Shown here: piece after piece, positions 58,601-64,000 of the stretch | Layout of the letters: the number at the start of each line of letters is the position of its first letter | Position numbering within the stretch: the stretch's first letter is position 1 | Assembly (NCBI GenBank): GCA_014529385.2 | Contig: CM043958.1 | Location: forward strand, 123,073,317 to 123,137,316 | Direction of reading: 5' to 3' | Source: Adiantum capillus-veneris | Taxonomy: Eukaryota; Streptophyta; Polypodiopsida; Polypodiales; Pteridaceae | DNA length: 64,000 bases | Translations under genes and position numbers: made by a program | Notes under the pieces: generated by a model | What the model was told of the DNA's origin: nothing | The model's database searches: none | The model's input: only the letters and a program-made list of their open reading frames with translations

Positions 58601-59783
58601 AAATTACCACGTTTTCTTTTGAGCACAAGGTTACTAACCTTTCCTTCAATAACCTCTCCAATCGTTCCCTCTCTCCCTTCGAACCAAGGCTATTGGGCCT
58701 TGGAATCAACTATATTCCCCTCTCTCTTCTATTCTTCAAGCTTATTCTAACTTAGAAAGGAGTTTGCAACGTAAAATGTTTTTAAAAATGAACCCTCTCT
58801 TCCTCCCTCTTCTCTTTCTATCCGAAATCCTCATTGGAATCCTCCATCTCCCTCCACAACCCTTAGCCTAACCTTTAGACATATCTCTTCTCTCTTGAAA
58901 CCTCTTCTCTCCTCTCTTTCTCCTTCCCACTCTAAACCTCTTTTAATAGATTCCATCTCATCCTTAAGAAATGATCATAGCATTATTATCAAACCGGCTG
59001 ATAAGAACCTAGGACCGATTATCCTCTCTAAGTCTTGGTAATATTATAGTGAAGCCTTTCGTCACCTCATGGACCCCTCACCTACTCTAAAATTTCCTCG
59101 CCTCCCTTATCCTTTGTACACTCCCTCCTCTCCTCTATTGTTTCTAATTACCCTCTTCTTCCCTACAACGAAAGAGTCTTTATCCTCTCCTCCTTGCTTA
59201 AAACCCCAAGCCTTGCCCCTTCTTCCTTTTGCCTAAGGCTGGGTTCAGACTGAACCGACGGAAGAAACAAGCCCTCCTAAATATGTTTCCACCTACTGTG
59301 AATAGTGTGGAGGAGGAAAAGTGAAAAAGTGAAAAAGTGAAGGGGGCTGAGAAAGGCCATCAACTCTTCCGAGGGGCGGGGGGGGGGGGAGGGGGCGGAA
59401 GAAAAATGGAGGGCCCGGTGGAAGAGTGCCTCAACTCCAGCCAATCAAATTTTCCATGGAGGATCGACTCCCCTTTGCATTTTTCTTCCACCGCCTAGTC
59501 TGAACCCACCCTAAGATCCAACAATCTATCCTTGTTGGCCTACCCATTTGCTCTCACAAAGGGTCCATTTTGGAACATGCCTCTAAGTGGCTCCATGCAC
59601 AACTCTACCCCATTTTTTTGTCCCAAATACAACACCTAAATGACTCTCACTCATTTGTTTTAGACCTAGCTTCCACTGCTTTCCTCCCAACATTATCCTC
59701 TTCACCTTTGATGTTGACTCTCTCTACCCAAGTATCCCCATCCGAGAACATCTTTTTGCCTTTAAAATTTCCATCCAATGTAG
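58600..59783 (+). pseudogene. PLE reverse transcriptase, N-terminal half
   Basis: Motifs as listed for the element: the SLSPFEPRLLGLG block, KPADKNLGPIIL, LPYNERVFILSSLLKTPSLA, LPK, SKWLHAQL, DSHSFVLDL and FDVDSLYPSIPIREHL. These define a Penelope RT rather than a LINE or LTR RT. At least three frameshifts and the MITE break it. Similarity stops at about 59765-59783. Confidence 0.8.
59237..59511. mobile_element. Tourist-like MITE (PIF/Harbinger type), about 275 bp
   Basis: Terminal inverted repeats GGCTGGGTTCAGACT (left, 59237-59251) and AGTCTGAACCCACCC (right, 59497-59511), with looser similarity inward to GGAAGAAA. TAA flanks both ends (59234-59236 and 59512-59514), the PIF/Harbinger target duplication. 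Taking it out restores the PLE frame at LPK-I-Q-Q. It holds a G-run at 59377-59388 and has no coding capacity. Confidence 0.85.
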
Positions 59784-60760
59784 ACTATCAAAGCCCATCA
59801 AAGGACAACACTCTTCATTTCACAAATCTTCAAGTACCATGGCTTGCCAATGTCCATAGTGTCAGATAGAGATCCTAGAATGACGAGTAATTTCTGGAAG
59901 GGTCTCTTTGAGAATTTAGGAACAAGGTTAAACTTATCTTCAGCCTATCACCCGCAAACGGATGGCCAAAGTGAAATAGCTAACCTAACAATTCTCGATC
60001 TACTAAAAGCCTATGTAACGGAAGTAGATCAAAGATCCCAATGGGAGAAGTACTTACCCTTAGTGGAGTATGCCTACAATAACACTGTACATTCTTCCAC
60101 GAGAAAAGCACCTTTTGAGGTAATTGAGGGAAGATCAAAAAGTCCCTTGCTACTTAAGGTACACGGGAAAATCTTCGCTGCAGATGAGTATAGCCGAGAC
60201 TTACAAGAATCTTTCCAAAAAATTAAGGATGCTATCTCTATCTCATAGCAAAGGCAAAAGGCTACTGTGCTGACAAGCACAGAAGAGCCCAAGCCTTTAA
60301 AGAAAATGATTGGGTCTTACTCAAATTTCCCAAGGCTCGATTAAGGTACACGACAGGCAAGAATCCTACGGGACACCAAAAGTACTATGCTAAGTTAGCA
60401 AAAAGGTACTATGGTCCCTTCTAAATTCTTAGGCCAATCAATGAGATGGACTATGAACTCAAGTTGCCTAATCAGTGGCTCATACAATGCTTTCCATGTG
60501 AGCCTATTAAAGCCTTACAAAGGAGATCCACCGCAAGAACCAACTACTCAAGACCCACTAGAGATCAAGGACCAAGAAGAGGTGCTGCAGCCCGAGTCCA
60601 TTCTCCGACATGAAGACAAGGTACTAAGAGGCGGTAAGACTATCCGAAGATATCTTATTAAGTTTAAGAATTATCCTTTCGAAGATGCTAGATGGATGCA
60701 AGGCATACAATCAAAGGATAACCTAAACCTTTTCAATGCTTACAATGCTTCCCAAGAGTA
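59784..60760 (+). pseudogene. Chromovirus E integrase core end and chromodomain
   Basis: Frame 59844-60248 has SIVSDRDPRMTSNFW and YHPQTDGQSEIANLTI (second Asp and the Glu). A stop at 60246-60248 and a frame change follow, then frame 60411-60761 with NAFHVSLLKPYKGD, ESILRHEDKVLRGGKTIR and the uninterrupted chromodomain RYLIKFKNYPFEDARWMQGI. This copy shows the ancestral reading of two stop codons found in C. Confidence 0.88.
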
Positions 60761-61114
60761 AGCAAATGTACAAGATGTTAAAAATGAACAACGTTTTTGT
60801 CTTATAAGACTCTCTTTTTCTTTATTGTGCAATAAAATGAAGTAGTATGCATGCTTAGATCAAGTTTGCGGAGACGCGTCTCCCGAACACAAAGTAGAGC
60901 TTGTCACTCTACTATGGAAGACTGATAGGACTAATGTGCAGACATGCTTGCGGCAGCTTAGGCTCTCAAGCACCAAATGGACTAGTCATCCATTCTGGAA
61001 CGATGTCGTAGGGCAACATAGGGATCCTCTACCGGCTACGGAAAGGACTAATGAATATGCTTTATCTTCTCTAACCTAGGGTCGAGGACGACTATGATTT
61101 CAAGAGAGAGGTAA

Positions 61115-62664
61115 TGTCATAATAATTAATATCTAATTCTCCTAAATGATTTTCTCATGTTAAACTAATCATTTAATAATGGGAAGTGCGAGGGGAGAAA
61201 AAGCTAGAATATTGGTTAAGCTAGCAAACCGGCCACAATAGGGATCCAAAGGAGGAAAAATAGGGATCCAAAGGGGGGGCCATCTGCAAAAGAGAAGTTT
61301 GCACAATGGGCTTAAAAGACCCTAAGGTTCAGCCCATTAAGACTTCCAAAATGCTAAGGTTCCAAAATTCAAAGGTTGAGTCCAAAGGCCAAACACTAGG
61401 GAAATTGGATGCTTAGTGTGTGTCACAAAAATCCCTACATAGAAGGGGGCGAGCCTTGCAAGTAGGGATGACAGAGAAACTCAAACATACACACACACAA
61501 GCTCCCTTTACACAAAGGGAATGAGGGACACATGTCAGCTCCCTAGCCCAGATGCCCACAAGGTGTACCCAATTCCTATTGGATGGCCTTGGAGGTGGAC
61601 CAATGAGAATTAGGCTAGAGTAACTCTAGTTTAATTAATTTTAAAAAACTTAATAAAAGGACCAATGGGAATTAAGCTCTCTAGAAGACTATTGGACAGT
61701 CTTCCAAGGGGTCCAATGAGCATTCAGTAGCCCAATGGCTTGCCTGATTCCTATTGGCCAAGAGGCAAAGGGGTCCAATGAGAGTTTAGTTGCATTTATT
61801 AATTACCTAAAGCTCTCACAAAAGGGGAAAGGGGGGCACATGTCAGAAGGCTATCACTACTACCATTGGCTAAGCCTGGGGAGGTCAAAGAGGATGCTAG
61901 CAAGAGCAAATAGCAAGAGAGGGGGCTGATTTTTCAAAGGCATTATCACCTGCACACTCACACTAGCTCATGTGTGGAGTAAGAAGACTCTCTCTCTCCT
62001 TCTCAAGCTTTAATTGAAAGCTTATCACCTACTCCAAGCTTGAGAGAAGGAAGGCCTACACCAACAACTCTTGGATTTGAGATGCAAATCCAACCAAGAT
62101 CCAAGATTCAATGCATACTCATCTCCTCTACCATGCTAATTACTAAGCTAAGCTATGCTAATATGAGTGATTATGTGAGGAGATGTACATCTTTCTCGTA
62201 AGAATAGTCCTTCTTCCTCTCAATCTACTCTCATACCCCACTAGCTCTCACCATCTTCAAAGGTGTGTGAGGTCTTGGGTCTGAGACCGTGAGGGAATTG
62301 ATGTTGTGTTTGATAAGTGTTTTCCTTAGTGCATGAAGTTTCCATCTTCATTGTGCTAGCTAGTCTTGAAGGAACACAAAAAATTGTATTGTAAAATGTC
62401 TCTCTTGATGGGAGAAACCATAATACAAAGCCTTTTGGAGGGGGACCGGCTCCATGCAAATCCGGTTCTCAACTGTTGTCAATTGCTTAATTTCTCTCTC
62501 TTTTGAAGTATTGTTCATGCTATCTAACTAGGTGTTCTGCTTTTTGTTGCTCTCTCCACCGAAGCACTTTTGTTATTCTCATTAAGAAGCTATTCTAATG
62601 AAATGCTCACTATGTTCATGCTATTTTCCGCTACACACAAGTTACTAGACCATTAAATGTTACA
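61115..62664 (+). repeat. 3' LTR of chromovirus E
   Basis: 1550 bp, TGTCATAATAATT to AAATGTTACA, preceded by AAGAGAGAGGTAA. It has the block (GCTTATCACCTACTCCAAGC) present in the C 3' LTR and missing in the C 5' LTR. The CCAAT-rich part is preserved. Confidence 0.92.
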
Positions 62665-64000
62665 ATCTGCAATGTGTAGAAGTAAACGTCCCCGGACTGC
62701 CTATATAGGGCTTATAGTAGCCTGCCAGACTCAGTCCTCTAGCCCCACAACCATACTAAATGGGGAAAAATATGGGAAGGGTCAAAAGTGGCACAATATG
62801 TCCATAGGCTCAAGGTGGAAAAATACCTAGGGCACTAGGAGCACGCAAGGACATGGAACTGAGACAAAACCCGAGCTAAACATGGCTAGACATGACCTGA
62901 TATGAGAGAACAACATCACACTAGCCGGGCTGAGCCACAAAACAACCCTCACTCCCTATTCTTCTCCCGGGAGATACCAGAGCTAGCACTAGACGAGAAT
63001 ATGAACTATAACACCCCCTCTCAGATGTTGGATGAGAAACGGGTCCAAGGAGTAGAGTGAGCAATTTAAAACTGTAAAGAGAGAGTTTTGTGGACGAGGA
63101 TATCCGCTACAAACTCTGCCGTGAGAAAGTATCCGGAAATAAATACGATCCAATTGCTACCCCCGAAAGATGTCCGTGAAGTATAATGTTGTCGGCTGAA
63201 AGTAAATCCAACTCTATGAAGAATCTACTCAAGCCAACCGACTCACAAGTCACACAACCAGCATCTACAAAAGGTACTACTAATGACAGCTCCAAGAGTA
63301 TGTATAGGAACTGAGGATAAAAAGCATAAAAAACTGGTATCCGGATCATTTTTGAACTCTAAAGTACTCCACCCTCAAGAAAAGATGTCAGAAATCTGCA
63401 CCTCCCATCATATACCACATGCCAAAAAATGCTCCAAGATGCGACAGAAGTCCAAGGGGGAAGGGGACAATCCGAGGCTATTATGGAACTATATGTCCGA
63501 TGATAAGGAACCAAAGAACTGCACCAACCACCATATAGAATGATGATCTGCAAACTATAGGTGAAGGAACTTCATCGGAACTGAGAGTGAAATTGTAATT
63601 GATCTGTCCGGAGCACCACTCGGGAGGATATCACCCCATTTTCAGAGTGAATCGGGAACAAACATCCAGAAGAATGGAAGCACACAGCAAGACTAAGATT
63701 GAAACTAACATGGCAAGATCAAAGGAAGATCCTGCTCCCAAGCTCTACAAGAGAAGAACAGGGTGCTGTAGAAAGCAACCAAATAGACTGTCAATCCTAT
63801 CTGCTGCACATGGAACCACTAGAACTGAAAAGAATTAGTCCACGGAAATCGACTTCCAAGCTGGCTCCATATCACCCTCGGAAGGGAGAACACTCGAACC
63901 ATGGATAACTGTCATAACTCTCGAACAGTCTCTGCCTGTGTAACTGGATCACCAAGGATAGGTAAATCCAAAAGGAAAAATGATTTTGATATTGATATAT
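62665..64000 (-). mobile_element. LTR element D2, inverted partial copy of D1
   Basis: 62665-63013 is the reverse complement of the first 350 bp of the D1 LTR (starting TGTTATAG at 63013 on the minus strand). 63014-64000 matches D1 interior 27880-28854 inverted, including the purine tract next to the LTR. The element runs past the right window edge. The LTR is cut at 62665 by chromovirus E. No coding similarity. Confidence 0.85.

Larger units (their letters stand above)
56483..59783 (+). mobile_element. Penelope-like element (PLE), degenerate and truncated in RT motif A
   Basis: The N-terminal part lies in 56490-57378 with a coiled-coil-like region. Then come the PLE N-terminal block (VTNLSFNNLSNRSLSPFE, followed by LLGLGINYIP) at about 58630-58710, KPADKNLGPIILSKSWYY at about 58994-59047, an LPK entry at about 59230, split by a MITE, the block ASKWLHAQLYPIFLSQ then DSHSFVLDL (59575-59670), and RT motif A as FTFDVDSLYPSIP at 59701-59739. 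The remaining RT and any GIY-YIG endonuclease are absent because chromovirus E starts at 59784. Many frameshifts are present. Confidence 0.8.
59784..62664 (+). mobile_element. Chromovirus E, 5'-truncated copy related to C
   Basis: Begins within the integrase (equivalent to C position about 39578), continues through the chromodomain, purine tract and a complete 3' LTR, and ends at 62664. Left neighbour is the PLE, right neighbour an inverted D-type LTR. Confidence 0.9.

Overview
The window looks like a piece of a large, repeat-rich plant nuclear genome. Supporting signs are GT/AG-bounded exons, a plant-type U6 snRNA gene, pentatricopeptide-repeat (PPR) gene remnants, and several nested LTR retrotransposons. 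The wording of the PPR repeats (variants of ALVDMYAKCGALEKAQ and ELPVRNVVSWNALIAGYAQ) and the mix of elements remind me most of homosporous ferns such as Adiantum or Ceratopteris. That is an inference from memory, not a demonstrated placement. Almost everything with coding similarity is a retroelement or a broken gene; the only clearly intact gene is the U6 RNA.

Layout. 1-2860: nine candidate exons of a plus-strand gene that enters from the left edge. It has a ParB/Srx-like domain with a GNHR motif near its start and a methyltransferase-like domain with a DLPFG motif near its end. It stops where a retroelement begins. 2860-8583: minus-strand Ty3/gypsy element A, with gag, protease, FLDD-type reverse transcriptase, RNase H and integrase, truncated in the integrase C-terminus. 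9482-9650: a (CT)n(TA)n microsatellite. 9769-29899: a 20.1-kb LTR element D1 with about 1.1-kb LTRs, an initiator-Met-type primer site and near-matching 5-bp target duplications. Inside D1 lies a second Ty3 element (B) with its own primer site, present as a head-to-tail pair of partial copies, B1 and B2. 31359-31533: U6 snRNA gene with promoter and Pol III terminator.

32740-34350: a duplicated PPR gene fragment followed by microsatellites. 35365-42484: chromovirus C (Ty3/gypsy with a chromodomain), with 1.5-1.6-kb LTRs and a perfect TTAGA target duplication, but most of gag and the protease deleted. 44020-52260: a long minus-strand PPR pseudogene, split by LTR element F (45950-49687), which is also flanked by its target duplication. 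53130-55233: a long (GA)n tract, a second copy of the PPR fragment, more microsatellite, and a third, inverted copy. 55234-59783: about 460-bp direct repeats with a promoter-like spacer, then a degenerate Penelope-like element (PLE) carrying a Tourist-like MITE. 59784-62664: the 3' half of a second chromovirus (E). 62665-64000: an inverted partial copy (D2) of the D element.

Relations between parts. Insertion order can be read in several places. F went into an already existing PPR sequence. The MITE went into the PLE. E was inserted in, or joined to, a D-type LTR. Element B lies within D1. The PPR fragment was copied three times. Few of these units could be autonomous. B1 carries several stop codons explained by C-to-T or G-to-A transitions, as expected in methylated repeats.
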